Shown: positions 1-9,519, counted from the stretch's first letter. The stretch: DNA of 64,000 nt from 2-02-FULL-55-14 sp964534125 (GCA_964534125.1 CAZHOJ010000007.1:154498-218497); one strand, 5' to 3'. A program made the numbers and translations. Notes: generated from the letters alone by a model not told the origin.

Positions 1-1750
1 TGATGGTGGTCTATCGATCACGAAGACATTGACCTTCCTGTATACGGGAGCGCCCCTGATCACGGGTGCACCTGCCAGCGGGTTCACGATCGCAGACAGC
101 GGGACGTATAGCTTCACGTTCAAGGTTGCTGATGCCAATGGTCATCCGCTTGCCTCCGGCTCATCGGTCCAGGTGACGACAGAGGGTACCGGTGCGACGG
201 ACCTTGTGCTCACCGGGAATGTCTCACGCACGATGCCGGATACGAGGGATACCAACTACACCAACTTCAGTGTCACGGCCACGGACAAGTCGCTGGGTGG
301 TGCTTCGGGTCCTGTGACGTTCCGCGTAACGGTGACCGGACCTAACGGTGAGGTGGCGTATGCATTCAGTGGCACGCAGCTGGCGACCGGCCAGACTGGA
401 AGTCCAACAACAGTTCGGAGAGTGGCGTCACTAGAGTTGGAGTCGAGCTCAGCGACCTCAGTCTCGATCCGTGGGACAGGAGCGACAGAGACTTCGACGC
501 TTGTATTCGTGGCGAAGGATTCGTTGGGTAAGGCGATCAGTTCGACGGGCAGGGCATACGTTGTCTTCTCGTTGTCGCCTGCAGGCGGGCTTGGTGGAGG
601 AGAGTTCCTCTCGACCACCGGTGATTCGACAGATGATAATGGTAAGATAGCTGTCACGTTCAGTGCAGGCACAAAGGCTGGCGTGCTCCAGGTGATGGCG
701 AAGACTGCCCGGTTGGGATCGCCGACCGACACGATCTATTCATCGCCGGTACGGTTGACGGTTGTAGGCGGCTTGCCGGATTCGAACGAGGTGTTCGCGA
801 CGGTGTCGCCGCAGAACATCCCGGGTTTTGTAAAGCCGGGTCCTGTTGGCACGATCACCGTTCAGGCGGGGGACAAGTATCGGAACCCAGTGCAGCCCGG
901 GACGGCGTTCTACTTCACGACATCGCATGGTCTGATCCAGGGCTCAGCCGTGACGAACGAAAGCGGTATCGCGACCTCAGCGCTGAGCGGTGGACCGACA
1001 GGACCTGCCAATGGAAGTGGAACGATCACGCTATCGACGGTGGGTGATGGTGGTCTATCGATCACGAAGACATTGACCTTCCTGTATACGGGAGCGCCCC
1101 TGATCACGGGTGCACCTGCCAGCGGGTTCACGATCGCAGACAGCGGGACGTATAGCTTCACGTTCAAGGTTGCTGATGCCAATGGTCATCCGCTTGCCTC
1201 CGGCTCATCGGTCCAGGTGACGACAGAGGGTACCGGTGCGACGGACCTTGTGCTCACCGGGAATGTCTCACGCACGATGCCGGATACGAGGGATACCAAC
1301 TACACCAACTTCAGTGTCACGGCCACGGACAAGTCGCTGGGTGGTGCTTCGGGTCCTGTGACGTTCCGCGTAACGGTGACCGGACCTAACGGTGAGGTGG
1401 CGTATGCATTCAGTGGCACGCAGCTGGCGACCGGCCAGACTGGAAGTCCAACAACAGTTCGGAGAGTGGCGTCACTAGAGTTGGAGTCGAGCTCAGCGAC
1501 CTCAGTCTCGATCCGTGGGACAGGAGCGACAGAGACTTCGACGCTTGTATTCGTGGCGAAGGATTCGTTGGGTAAGGCGATCAGTTCGACGGGCAGGGCA
1601 TACGTTGTCTTCTCGTTGTCGCCTGCAGGCGGGCTTGGTGGAGGAGAGTTCCTCTCGACCACCGGTGATTCGACAGATGATAATGGTAAGATAGCTGTCA
1701 CGTTCAGTGCAGGCACAAAGGCTGGCGTGCTCCAGGTGATGGCGAAGACT
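1..1750 (+). repeat. Near-identical in-frame tandem duplication, period 1044 bp
   Basis: Bases 1-706 read the same as bases 1045-1750 by eye, and the translations are identical. The copies diverge abruptly after the shared GCGAAGACT at 698-706 and 1742-1750. The period of 1044 bp is 348 codons, so the frame is kept. The left copy runs off the window, so the repeat is probably longer and there may be more copies upstream. Identity at synonymous sites points to recent duplication or gene conversion, or to an assembly effect. Confidence 0.9.
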
Positions 1751-4618
1751 ACTGCGCCGGGCAGAGTGGATACAATATATTCCTCCCCTGTGAAGTTGAC
1801 AGTCTCAGGAGGACTGCCCGATTCGGCCAATATAGTGGCGTCGATTTCGCAGTTCAATATGGCAGGCCTTCTCAAATCAGGCCCAGTGGCCACGGTGACG
1901 GTGCAGGTGGGGGATAAGTACAAGAATCCCGTCCAGCCCGGCACAGCGCTGTACTTCACAACGTCGCTTGGATTGATCCAGGCTACCGCAACGACCGACG
2001 CGAGTGGGCAGGCATCGGTGACGTTGAGCGGAGCAGGTGCAAATTCGCCGAGCGGTAGTGGAATCGTGACGATCCAAACAGTAGGAGAAGGAGGAGCTCA
2101 GATAACAAAAACAGTCTCCTTCTTGTTCACCGGAGCATCGAGTATCGTCGAGGCACCGACAGATGGCTTCACGATCCCTGATAGTGGAACGTACAGTTTC
2201 TCCGTGAAGGTCGGTGACGCGAACGGAAATCCGCTCGTCCAAGGCTCAAGTGTCATTGTTTCGGTGGATGGCCCTGGGTCTGGCGGCCTTGTCCTCTCCG
2301 GCCGTGCGAGCAACACTCTTGGTGACACGGGTGACACGACAAAAACCCGATTCAATGTCACTGCAACAGACATCACAGGAGATGGCCCGTCGGGGGCAGT
2401 GGTCTTTACAGTTACGGTGACATCCGAGAACGGGAACATCTCCTACTCGTGGTCCGGGACGCAGCTTGCAGCCGGACAATCGACGGCGAGTGGAGGTGGA
2501 TCAGGATATCCCAATTCGATCTCACTTCTTGAGACGAGCATTGATCCCACCCGCGTCCTCTCGGTCAAAGGAACGGGGTCAAATGAATCGGCTGTTCTCA
2601 GCTTCATTGTGAAGGATTCGTTAGGAAATCCGATCACTCTTGACAAATCTGCCACCGTCAATTTCACTGTCCAGGGTGGCCCCGGCGGTGGTGAATTCGT
2701 CTTCCCTGCATCGGCTGCGACTGATGCATCCGGGGAAGTCTTCACCACTTTGAATGCAGGGACAATCGCTGGGGTAGTGCAGGTGCGTGCGACCACCACG
2801 GTGGGTGCAGCGACGATCGCCTCGAATCCAGTTGTGTTCACGATAGCCGGTGGTCTTCCAGACTCGAACAGAATCACCATCTGGACTGACAGACAGAACT
2901 ACCCTGGGCTTGTTCAGGCGGGCAACTTATTGGGCACAGTGTCTGTGCAAATGGGTGATAAGTATGGCAATCCCGTCCAGCCCAACACAGCCATTTACTT
3001 CAGCTCAACAGGAGGATTGATCACCGCATCGTCCTTCACCGATGCTGAGGGGCGGGCTGGTGCAAGCCTGTTCGGAGGCGGTGCCGCACCGGTACTTGGC
3101 CAGGATACAATCACGATGAGAACCGTAGGTGAGGATAACACTACCATCACGAAACGGATCGCAGTGACCTTCTCTGGGTCGCCCATCGTGACGCCGACAA
3201 GTGTGTCGAATGACTCGGTGACGATTTTTGATGGAGGCTATTTTGACCTCGACTATACGGTCGCGGACATTAATGGAAATCCGCTTTCATCCGGGAATAA
3301 CATTTCCGTTACTGTATCCGGAACAGCCGCCTCAGGAATATTGCTGGCTGGAGATGCGAGCATTGTGACGATCGATACGCGCTCGACTTCATTTACCAAC
3401 TTCCGGGTTCGAATTCTGGATAGTACACCGGATGGCGGTGTGAGCGGCGCGTTTACCCTGAAGATCAGCGTGAGCGGTCCCAACGGATCTACCACCAAAA
3501 ACATCTATGGAACTCTTGGGGCTCCGCAAGCGATCACGCCTCCTTCGCCCGATGTCAAGCAGCCGGCACAGATCGCTTTCATCGGCATCTCGGCCGCTGA
3601 CATCTTCGTGTCAGGGGTAGGGGCGCTCGAGAATTCTGTCATCACCTATGAAGTGAGGGATTCGCTGGGCTTCGCGATCGAAGCGACCACGCGGGCGTAT
3701 GCAACATTCAGCCTGTCGTTCTATCCGAATTCATACGTCCCTGCTGGTACTGCACCAAGAGTTCTTCCGAGCGGAGACAGCACAGATAATTCCGGAAGAC
3801 TGCGGGTATCGGTCAATTCTGGCAATACTGCGGGAGTCATACAGGTCACAGCCACAATAATCCTTGGGGGCAAGACGATCAACTCAAGCCCGGTCAGGAT
3901 CACTGTGCATGCAGGATTCCCAGATCAAAGGCACTTCACGATGGCAGCCCCTAATTACAATTTCCCCGGGCTCGACCGCAATTTCGTTGACCTGCCGATA
4001 ACGGTCCAGGTTGCCGATAAATACAGCAATCCGGTACAAGCGGGGACTGCCGTCTACTTCCATACAGCCCACGGGACGATGGAGACTGGTGGCGGGGGGA
4101 CTGACACACGTGGATTCCTGACACGTAATCTGAACTCTGCGAATCCATATCCTCTCGGAGCAGACACCCTTCAGACGGGAGAAGGAGAAGGGTACTCGTA
4201 TGTCTACTCGCAGACTCTTGGGGACTCTGCTGTGACCATTCAGGATTCCCTGCTCCTGCTTTGGACCGGCCGTCCGTATATTGTGAAGACACTTGGTCCG
4301 GCAGACACGACCATCGCAAACGGAGGAACAGCCGGGCCATATACATTCACAGTCCTGGACCGGCTGGGACATCCCATGTCCTCGGGGACTGCAGTTTCGG
4401 TGACTGCAGGTGGCTTCAGCGTATCCGGACATTCTAATGTGACAATTCCGGACACGTTTACTGGTGGCGCGGGTATCACAACGTTCACTGTTCTCGTCAG
4501 TGATGGTGATCCAGCCGCCGCCGTTTCACCCCCAGTCAGGGCATTCGTCACCGTAAACGTGAATCATCCAGTGTATGGTAGCTTCCCGCTTGTTCTGGGA
4601 AGTCTGACTGGTCCTTGA
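1..4618 (+). CDS. Giant surface protein of repeated Ig-like (Big_1-type) modules, 5' partial
   Basis: The frame is open at the left edge, so the gene starts outside the window; the visible part is about 1539 codons and stops with TGA at 4616-4618. The protein is built from a roughly 348-residue unit of three beta-rich modules. One starts with a G(L/F)PD motif and holds DKYxNPVQxGTA, resembling the bacterial Ig-like group 1 (invasin/intimin-type) fold. It appears four times, near 770, 1810, 2850 and 3905. The other two carry DSGTYSF-like and VKDSLG-like motifs. The first two units are nearly identical in DNA; later ones are diverged. Composition is rich in Gly, Ser, Thr and Val and poor in Cys, as in secreted adhesins. 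I see no type IX C-terminal sorting domain and no anchor. Exported adhesin or surface-layer filament is inferred; the signal peptide and N-terminus are not visible. Confidence 0.8.
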   Translation, partial: DGGLSITKTLTFLYTGAPLITGAPASGFTIADSGTYSFTFKVADANGHPLASGSSVQVTTEGTGATDLVLTGNVSRTMPDTRDTNYTNFSVTATDKSLGGASGPVTFRVTVTGPNGEVAYAFSGTQLATGQTGSPTTVRRVASLELESSSATSVSIRGTGATETSTLVFVAKDSLGKAISSTGRAYVVFSLSPAGGLGGGEFLSTTGDSTDDNGKIAVTFSAGTKAGVLQVMAKTARLGSPTDTIYSSPVRLTVVGGLPDSNEVFATVSPQNIPGFVKPGPVGTITVQAGDKYRNPVQPGTAFYFTTSHGLIQGSAVTNESGIATSALSGGPTGPANGSGTITLSTVGDGGLSITKTLTFLYTGAPLITGAPASGFTIADSGTYSFTFKVADANGHPLASGSSVQVTTEGTGATDLVLTGNVSRTMPDTRDTNYTNFSVTATDKSLGGASGPVTFRVTVTGPNGEVAYAFSGTQLATGQTGSPTTVRRVASLELESSSATSVSIRGTGATETSTLVFVAKDSLGKAISSTGRAYVVFSLSPAGGLGGGEFLSTTGDSTDDNGKIAVTFSAGTKAGVLQVMAKTTAPGRVDTIYSSPVKLTVSGGLPDSANIVASISQFNMAGLLKSGPVATVTVQVGDKYKNPVQPGTALYFTTSLGLIQATATTDASGQASVTLSGAGANSPSGSGIVTIQTVGEGGAQITKTVSFLFTGASSIVEAPTDGFTIPDSGTYSFSVKVGDANGNPLVQGSSVIVSVDGPGSGGLVLSGRASNTLGDTGDTTKTRFNVTATDITGDGPSGAVVFTVTVTSENGNISYSWSGTQLAAGQSTASGGGSGYPNSISLLETSIDPTRVLSVKGTGSNESAVLSFIVKDSLGNPITLDKSATVNFTVQGGPGGGEFVFPASAATDASGEVFTTLNAGTIAGVVQVRATTTVGAATIASNPVVFTIAGGLPDSNRITIWTDRQNYPGLVQAGNLLGTVSVQMGDKYGNPVQPNTAIYFSSTGGLITASSFTDAEGRAGASLFGGGAAPVLGQDTITMRTVGEDNTTITKRIAVTFSGSPIVTPTSVSNDSVTIFDGGYFDLDYTVADINGNPLSSGNNISVTVSGTAASGILLAGDASIVTIDTRSTSFTNFRVRILDSTPDGGVSGAFTLKISVSGPNGSTTKNIYGTLGAPQAITPPSPDVKQPAQIAFIGISAADIFVSGVGALENSVITYEVRDSLGFAIEATTRAYATFSLSFYPNSYVPAGTAPRVLPSGDSTDNSGRLRVSVNSGNTAGVIQVTATIILGGKTINSSPVRITVHAGFPDQRHFTMAAPNYNFPGLDRNFVDLPITVQVADKYSNPVQAGTAVYFHTAHGTMETGGGGTDTRGFLTRNLNSANPYPLGADTLQTGEGEGYSYVYSQTLGDSAVTIQDSLLLLWTGRPYIVKTLGPADTTIANGGTAGPYTFTVLDRLGHPMSSGTAVSVTAGGFSVSGHSNVTIPDTFTGGAGITTFTVLVSDGDPAAAVSPPVRAFVTVNVNHPVYGSFPLVLGSLTGP

Positions 4619-4641
4619 TTTTCCTCTCTTCAAATGTCATC

Positions 4642-4682
4642 ATGACCCCGGCCGGTTCCTGCTGGCCGGGGTCATTGTTTTC
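4642..4682 (+). terminator. Rho-independent terminator after the repeat protein
   Basis: A perfect 12-bp stem (ATGACCCCGGCC at 4642-4653 with GGCCGGGGTCAT at 4664-4675) encloses a 10-nt loop and is followed by TGTTTT. It lies 24 bp after the stop codon of the surface protein. Confidence 0.85.
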
Positions 4683-4720
4683 TGTCCGGCGACGAGCATC
4701 CCTGCCGCCTTCTCTCTGAT

Positions 4721-6877
4721 ATGCTGATCCATACACTCATCTACGGTGCAGGAATGTCCCTCTCATTCTGGGGGGCCTACCTGCTAGCAGTCCGACTGCT
4801 GCACGGTCTGCCGGCATATGTCCGGATAGCAGGCGCATTCGCGCTCTATGCATGGCTCCTGCTCGCTTTCTTTCATGTCCTCGCGGTCGCATCGCTCTTT
4901 GTCCGGCCGGTCGCGTACGGAGTGCTCGTCCTTTTCGGTGTGGCAATGTATCTCTGGGCGGGACGGGGGAGTGAGGTCGAAGCGACCGTGCAGGGCGACC
5001 TGAACGCTGCTCGCCACGTGTTCCGCCGGGTGCTCGGATCACGATGGGCCTGGCTGGCGCTTCCGGCCATCTTCATGATCGTCCTGGTCCTCCTTCGCGG
5101 CCTTGTGGCACCTCCGCTGGAGTGGGACGCCCTTACGTACCATCTTCCGAAACCGGCGCGCTGGGTTCAGGCCGGCGGCAACGCATCCTGGGCCGCTCCC
5201 GGAGCGACATCGTACTATCAGTATTTTGCATCGGGGGGTGATGTCTTCTGGGCATGGGCCATGCTGGCATCGCATGGCGATTCTCTCCTTGCATTCGCCT
5301 CGGCCTGGTCGGTCATTGCCTCTTCGGCCCTGCTCTATGCATCGGCGCGGATCGTCGGCGCCTCACGGTCAGCCGCATGGCTCTTCGTGCTTTGTCTGAT
5401 GACCATGCCTGCGGTGTTCCACTATGCTGCGAGCTTGTACGTCGATACGCTCCACATTTCGGTCCTGATCTTTGCCATTCTCGCGATGGCTACAGCGCTG
5501 CGACAAGCAGAGATCCGCCTTGCCGCCGTCGCCGGCGTGGCGCTTGGCGTGGCGGCTGCGATCAAGATCACCACGCTGCCGTACATGGCGATCCTCGGCA
5601 TGGCATTCATGTGGTACGTCTTTGCCCGCCTCGGTTCGTGGAACGAACGCCGGATGTGGATAGGGGCGCTGCTGGCTGGCCTGCTCGTGTGCATTCCGGA
5701 CTATCTGCACGCCTTGGTCGATACCGGCTCGCCTTTCTATCCTCTCGAGATCGACCTTGGACCATTGGGCGTCCTTCGCGGGAATGAGGAATTCACTCTG
5801 CTGCACACCGGCTCGTTCTGGCCGGATGCGCCCCCGATGTCTGCTGGCATGCTGCTGAGCTATCTTTTTGTCTTCACGCGAGAGAGCTGGAATCACCTCA
5901 ACTTCGGGTTCGCCGGTGCGGCGCTCGTCCTGGCCGGGGCGATCGCACTCGGCATCCGCGGCTGGCAAAGGCAGCATCGGTTGGTGTCTGCGACGCTCCT
6001 CCTCATCGTCGCTGTCGGTGCGCTGATGTTCGCCAGCCCCTCCTCGGGCGTCTACCGTCTTGAACTCTGGGGGCCGATCGTCGGAAGACTGCTCTTGCTG
6101 CAGGCCGCTGCCATCATTCTCGCCGGCATTGCCCTCCTGGGCGACCGCTTACGCTGGGTCTTCGGGGCCGCGATCCTGGTGAACATTTTTCAGGCGATCC
6201 CCGCAGGACTGGGAGATGCAGATCTCGCCGCGTTGTCCCTTGGTTGGCCGTATGTCCTCGGTGCTATGGTCCTTCTCTCCGGAGCTGTGTTCGTCTTCGT
6301 ACGAAAGGAGTGGGTCCGGCAAAGCGCGGTGCTGGTATTCTCTGCGATGATGGTGCTGGCCATACCTGTCGATTCCGTGCGCACTGACCTGCGATATGCA
6401 TACTACAAAGAGGCGGAGAAGGGGATAGATGGCGCGTTCCTTGCGCATCCACTGGAACCTCATTTTGTGTCCGCTTGGCCGATCTGGAAGTACCTCGACC
6501 AGGACCGTCCTGTTCGTGTGGCGATGACGGCGGGATGGGACGGGTACGGACAGAACTGGTATTGGTATCCGCTGTTCGGGAGCCGGCTGCAGAACGACGT
6601 CCGGTATGTTCCCGTCACCGAGGAGGGAGATCTCATCGACTATCGCAGACAGGACCTGTACGACTTTCGCGCTTCGCCGGAAGCCTGGCTGAGCCGGCTT
6701 CGCGATGAGCGGATCGGATATCTGGCGGGCATCCTGCTCGCGCCTGAGGGAGCATGGGCCAGGGAACGGCCGGACGTATTCGAACGCGTCGTCGTTTCGG
6801 ACGACAGCCTGCATGCTCTGTTCAGGATCAACGAAACAGAACTCGAACGACTGATAGCGGAGAAGGAAACACGATGA
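4721..6877 (+). CDS. Polytopic GT-C-type membrane glycosyltransferase
   Basis: A 718-residue protein with many hydrophobic segments through about residue 560, then a soluble C-terminal part of roughly 150 residues. The first large extracytoplasmic loop holds LEWDALTYHLPKPARW; an acidic residue at this place is the catalytic feature of GT-C enzymes that use polyprenyl-phosphate sugars (ArnT/PMT-like). It probably transfers a lipid-linked sugar to an envelope acceptor, which cannot be named from sequence. Its stop overlaps the start of the downstream GT2 by 4 bp (ATGA), so the two are translationally coupled: the GT2 may make the polyprenyl-phosphate sugar used here. Start uncertain: ATG 4721 lacks a ribosome site and ATG 4754 is an in-frame alternative. 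Confidence 0.75.
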   Translation: MLIHTLIYGAGMSLSFWGAYLLAVRLLHGLPAYVRIAGAFALYAWLLLAFFHVLAVASLFVRPVAYGVLVLFGVAMYLWAGRGSEVEATVQGDLNAARHVFRRVLGSRWAWLALPAIFMIVLVLLRGLVAPPLEWDALTYHLPKPARWVQAGGNASWAAPGATSYYQYFASGGDVFWAWAMLASHGDSLLAFASAWSVIASSALLYASARIVGASRSAAWLFVLCLMTMPAVFHYAASLYVDTLHISVLIFAILAMATALRQAEIRLAAVAGVALGVAAAIKITTLPYMAILGMAFMWYVFARLGSWNERRMWIGALLAGLLVCIPDYLHALVDTGSPFYPLEIDLGPLGVLRGNEEFTLLHTGSFWPDAPPMSAGMLLSYLFVFTRESWNHLNFGFAGAALVLAGAIALGIRGWQRQHRLVSATLLLIVAVGALMFASPSSGVYRLELWGPIVGRLLLLQAAAIILAGIALLGDRLRWVFGAAILVNIFQAIPAGLGDADLAALSLGWPYVLGAMVLLSGAVFVFVRKEWVRQSAVLVFSAMMVLAIPVDSVRTDLRYAYYKEAEKGIDGAFLAHPLEPHFVSAWPIWKYLDQDRPVRVAMTAGWDGYGQNWYWYPLFGSRLQNDVRYVPVTEEGDLIDYRRQDLYDFRASPEAWLSRLRDERIGYLAGILLAPEGAWARERPDVFERVVVSDDSLHALFRINETELERLIAEKETR

Positions 6878-7629
6878 AACCCAGGCAGACTGCGCGATCG
6901 AAGAAGACCCGGACGAAGCTCTCCATTATTGTCCCTGTCTATAACGAACAAAAGTTCATCGCTGAGGTCATCGAACGGGTGCAGAAGGCCTCGGTGGCTG
7001 GGACTGAAAAGAAGAAGCAGATCATCGTCGTCGATGACGGATCCACGGACGGTACGGTCGATGTCCTCCGGGTCTATGTACGGCGGAAGATGATCGACCT
7101 GCTTGTCCATGACCGGAACCGGGGAAAGGGGGCGGCGATCCGGAGCGGCCTTTCCCGTGTGACCGGCGACATCGTCCTTATTCAGGACGCGGACCTGGAA
7201 TATGACCCCGCGGAGTACGGCAAGCTCGTCTCACCGATGCTGCAGGGGCACGCGGATGTGGTCTATGGTTCCCGGTTCGTTCAGAGCGAGCCGCACCGGG
7301 TCCTGTACTTCTGGCATTCTCAGGGGAACCAGTTCCTCACCTTCCTCTCGAACATGTTCACGGACCTCAACCTCACGGACATGGAGACTGGATTCAAGGC
7401 GTTCCGGTCGGAGGTGCTCGAACATATCCGAATCGAAGAGGACAGGTTCGGGTTCGAGCCCGAGATCACGGCCAAGGTTGCGCGTCGTGCGCGGCGCGAG
7501 GGGATACGCATATACGAGGTGGGGATCTCCTACCACGGGCGCACTTATGCTGAAGGGAAGAAGATCGGGTGGAAGGACGGTGTCAAGGCGTTGTACTGTA
7601 TCCTGAAGTACAACCTTTTCCGCAGGTGA
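6874..7629 (+). CDS. GT2 glycosyltransferase, dolichyl/undecaprenyl-phosphate sugar synthase-like
   Basis: 251 residues from ATG 6874. The N-terminus has LSIIVPVYNEQ, then VVDDGSTDGT and QDADLEYDP (the DXD-like metal/nucleotide-sugar site), and the later METGFKAFR and GFEPEITAKVARR motifs typical of DPM1-like enzymes. No membrane segments are evident, so it is a soluble or peripheral enzyme that should charge a polyprenyl phosphate with a hexose from a nucleotide sugar. The 4-bp overlap with the upstream GT-C membrane enzyme makes a donor-synthase/transferase pair likely. The sugar is unknown. Confidence 0.85.
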   Translation: MKPRQTARSKKTRTKLSIIVPVYNEQKFIAEVIERVQKASVAGTEKKKQIIVVDDGSTDGTVDVLRVYVRRKMIDLLVHDRNRGKGAAIRSGLSRVTGDIVLIQDADLEYDPAEYGKLVSPMLQGHADVVYGSRFVQSEPHRVLYFWHSQGNQFLTFLSNMFTDLNLTDMETGFKAFRSEVLEHIRIEEDRFGFEPEITAKVARRARREGIRIYEVGISYHGRTYAEGKKIGWKDGVKALYCILKYNLFRR

Positions 7630-7673
7630 CAGCCGGGCTGAGATGAAATGAGATGACATACAAACACAGCCCG

Positions 7674-7709
7674 AAGTCTGCCTTCTATCTTACAACAGAA
7701 GGCAGACTT
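7674..7709. terminator. Hairpin between convergent genes, likely bidirectional terminator
   Basis: A perfect 13-bp stem (AAGTCTGCCTTCT at 7674-7686 with AGAAGGCAGACTT at 7697-7709) and a 10-nt loop sit between the stop codons of the GT2 (plus) and hemL (minus). T-runs beyond the stem are weak on both sides, so termination is inferred from position and stem strength. Confidence 0.6.
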
Positions 7710-7726
7710 CTGGTGTAGCCAAATGC

Positions 7727-9013
7727 TCAGATCGATGCGAGGAATGTCCGCAAGGCCCCGAGGTAACGGTCGATATCCTTGTTCGTATGCGTAGCAGACA
7801 GGAATGCCGCCTCGAACTGCGACGGGGGAAGCAGGAAGCCGCGGTCGAGCATATGGCGGAAGTAGTCGCTGAAGAGCCCTCTGTCGGATGAATTTGCTGA
7901 CGGGAAATCGAGCACCGGCATGCCGGTGAAGAAGAGTGTGAACATCGAGCCGACACGGTTGAACGTGAACGCGTGGCCCGTTTCCTGCTGAACTCTCGCA
8001 ACTCCCTCCTCAAGCCTCTTTCCCATCTTTTCGAGCCGGGCATAGATCGACCGTCGCCTCCGAAGCTCCTTCAGGAGCGTCAGCCCGGCCGCCATGGCAA
8101 GCGGATTCCCCGATAGCGTTCCCGCCTGATACACGGGCCCTGCCGGAGCGACGCATCGCATGATCTGCTCTCTCCCGCCGTATGCGCCAACCGGCAGTCC
8201 GCCCCCGATGATCTTGCCCATCGTCGTCAGGTCGGGCATCACGCCGTACATCTGCTGCGCTCCTCCCGCCGACAGCCGGAATCCCGTCATCACTTCGTCA
8301 AATATCAGCAGGGAACCGTGCTCGTCGCATAGCTCCCGGAGCTCCTTCAGAAAACCGGGCTGTGGCGGGACGCATCCCATGTTTCCCACGACAGGCTCGA
8401 CGATGATCGCGGCGACGGTCCCTGCATGATGTTCGAGAGTGGTCCGTACGGACTGGAAATCGTTGTAGCGGGCGTTGAGAGTTCCGGCCGAAATGGAGGC
8501 GGGAACGCCGGGGCTGTCGGGGACGCCGAGCGTCATTGCTCCCGATCCTGCCTTGATGAGGAAGGGATCGGCGTGTCCATGGTAGCATCCCTCGAACTTG
8601 ATGATCTTCTCCCGATTGGTGAATGCGCGCGCAAGGCGTATCGCACTCATCGTCGCTTCTGTGCCCGAATTGACCATCCGGACCATCTCGACCGACGGCA
8701 CCATGTCCACAATGACGTCCGCCATCTGAAGTTCCAGCTTTGACGATGCCCCGAAGCTGGTTCCCCTGCCGGCAGCGGACCGTATGGCCTTGATAACAGG
8801 CGCGTAGGCGTGTCCGAGGATCATTGGTCCCCATGACCCGATGAAATCGGTGTAGCGGTTCCCGTCCACATCCCAGATGTACCGGCCCTTGGCGCGATGG
8901 ATGAAGAGGGGGTCCCGGCCGACAGAGCCAAACGCGCGAACGGGAGAATTGACACCGCCGGGTATGAGATCCTTGGCGAGTTTGTAGTAGCGAGATGATT
9001 TTGATGTTTTCAT
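7727..9013 (-). CDS. hemL: Glutamate-1-semialdehyde 2,1-aminomutase
   Basis: 428 residues. Converts glutamate-1-semialdehyde to 5-aminolevulinate, the last step of the C5 route into tetrapyrroles. It is a class-III PLP aminotransferase: NSGTEATMSAIRLAR, the FDEVMTGFR segment with the cofactor-contacting Asp, and the Schiff-base lysine in TTMGKIIGGGLP (about K267). The start is placed at ATG 9013 (MKTSKSSRYYK); the upstream in-frame extension to 9070 is not family-like. A TACATT hexamer ends 6 nt before this ATG, suggesting a very short leader. hemB lies upstream on the same strand, separated by two unrelated genes and the assembly gap. Confidence 0.95.
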   Translation of the reverse strand: MKTSKSSRYYKLAKDLIPGGVNSPVRAFGSVGRDPLFIHRAKGRYIWDVDGNRYTDFIGSWGPMILGHAYAPVIKAIRSAAGRGTSFGASSKLELQMADVIVDMVPSVEMVRMVNSGTEATMSAIRLARAFTNREKIIKFEGCYHGHADPFLIKAGSGAMTLGVPDSPGVPASISAGTLNARYNDFQSVRTTLEHHAGTVAAIIVEPVVGNMGCVPPQPGFLKELRELCDEHGSLLIFDEVMTGFRLSAGGAQQMYGVMPDLTTMGKIIGGGLPVGAYGGREQIMRCVAPAGPVYQAGTLSGNPLAMAAGLTLLKELRRRRSIYARLEKMGKRLEEGVARVQQETGHAFTFNRVGSMFTLFFTGMPVLDFPSANSSDRGLFSDYFRHMLDRGFLLPPSQFEAAFLSATHTNKDIDRYLGALRTFLASI

Positions 9014-9019
9014 GGTCTG

Positions 9020-9048
9020 AATGTAGGGGACTTTTCCCACGGAAGAAA
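9020..9048 (-). promoter_or_regulatory. Possible hemL promoter with very short leader
   Basis: On the minus strand TTTCTT (9043-9048), 17 nt, then TACATT (9020-9025), 6 nt from the hemL ATG. The -10 matches the TANNTT of the other promoters here; the -35 is weak. Confidence 0.4.
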
Positions 9049-9213
9049 TGTCAGGGGGCGCGGACCACACCGTCGCTGCGCGACGGTTTTTCTATTGGAA
9101 ATCCTCAGCCGGACCGTGAACGGTCCGGCTGAACTCACATCGTCCCATCGGGACGAACAGCGTCTCCCGGAAGAACTGCCCGTGGACGGGATCACACCGT
9201 CGCTGCGCGACGG

Positions 9214-9313
9214 NNNNNNNNNNNNNNNNNNNNNNNNNNNNNNNNNNNNNNNNNNNNNNNNNNNNNNNNNNNNNNNNNNNNNNNNNNNNNNNNNNNNNNN
9301 NNNNNNNNNNNNN
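9214..9313. other. Assembly gap (100 N)
   Basis: Exactly 100 unknown bases, a conventional scaffold-gap filler, so the true length is unknown. It is flanked by repeated palindromes. Confidence 0.98.
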
Positions 9314-9519
9314 TTACGGCTGGCATTCCCCAGCCGGACCGTGAACGGTCCGGCTGAACTCACATCGTTCCTTCGGGACGAAAAACGTCTTCGAAAGTTC
9401 CATCAGAGCCACCCTCCGCAGGTCGCGTCAGCGACCGTATGAACACAGGGCCGACCATTCATGGTCGGCCCGGGGGGAATAACTGTGCGCGAACGCGTCG
9501 CGTAGCGACGCGGTGACCA

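Larger units (their letters stand above)
9014..9519. repeat. Palindrome-rich gene-free region around the assembly gap
   Basis: No gene is supported here. Short perfect hairpins are packed together: CCGTCGC-TGC-GCGACGG at 9070-9086 and again at 9197-9213; a 24-bp palindrome with arms AGCCGGACCG/CGGTCCGGCT at 9107-9130 and again at 9332-9355, each copy followed by a GAACTCACATCG stretch and a GTCCC/GGGAC-type mini-hairpin; GGTCGC-GTCA-GCGACC at 9421-9436; arms GGGCCGACCAT/ATGGTCGGCCC at 9448-9471; arms CGCGTCGC/GCGACGCG at 9494-9512. Directly repeated blocks flank the N run, which explains why assembly failed. The last hairpin may end transcription of the SDR gene. The pattern resembles REP/BIME-like elements, but no known family was identified. 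Confidence 0.8.

Noticed and set aside
4200..4618. Type IX C-terminal sorting domain on the repeat protein
   Set aside because: The last residues continue the Ig-like module and lack the conserved CTD pattern and terminal Lys/Arg motif, despite sprA being present.
9014..9519. CRISPR-like array
   Set aside because: Repeats are few, palindromic and unevenly spaced, spacers are not unique units of constant length, and no cas genes occur.
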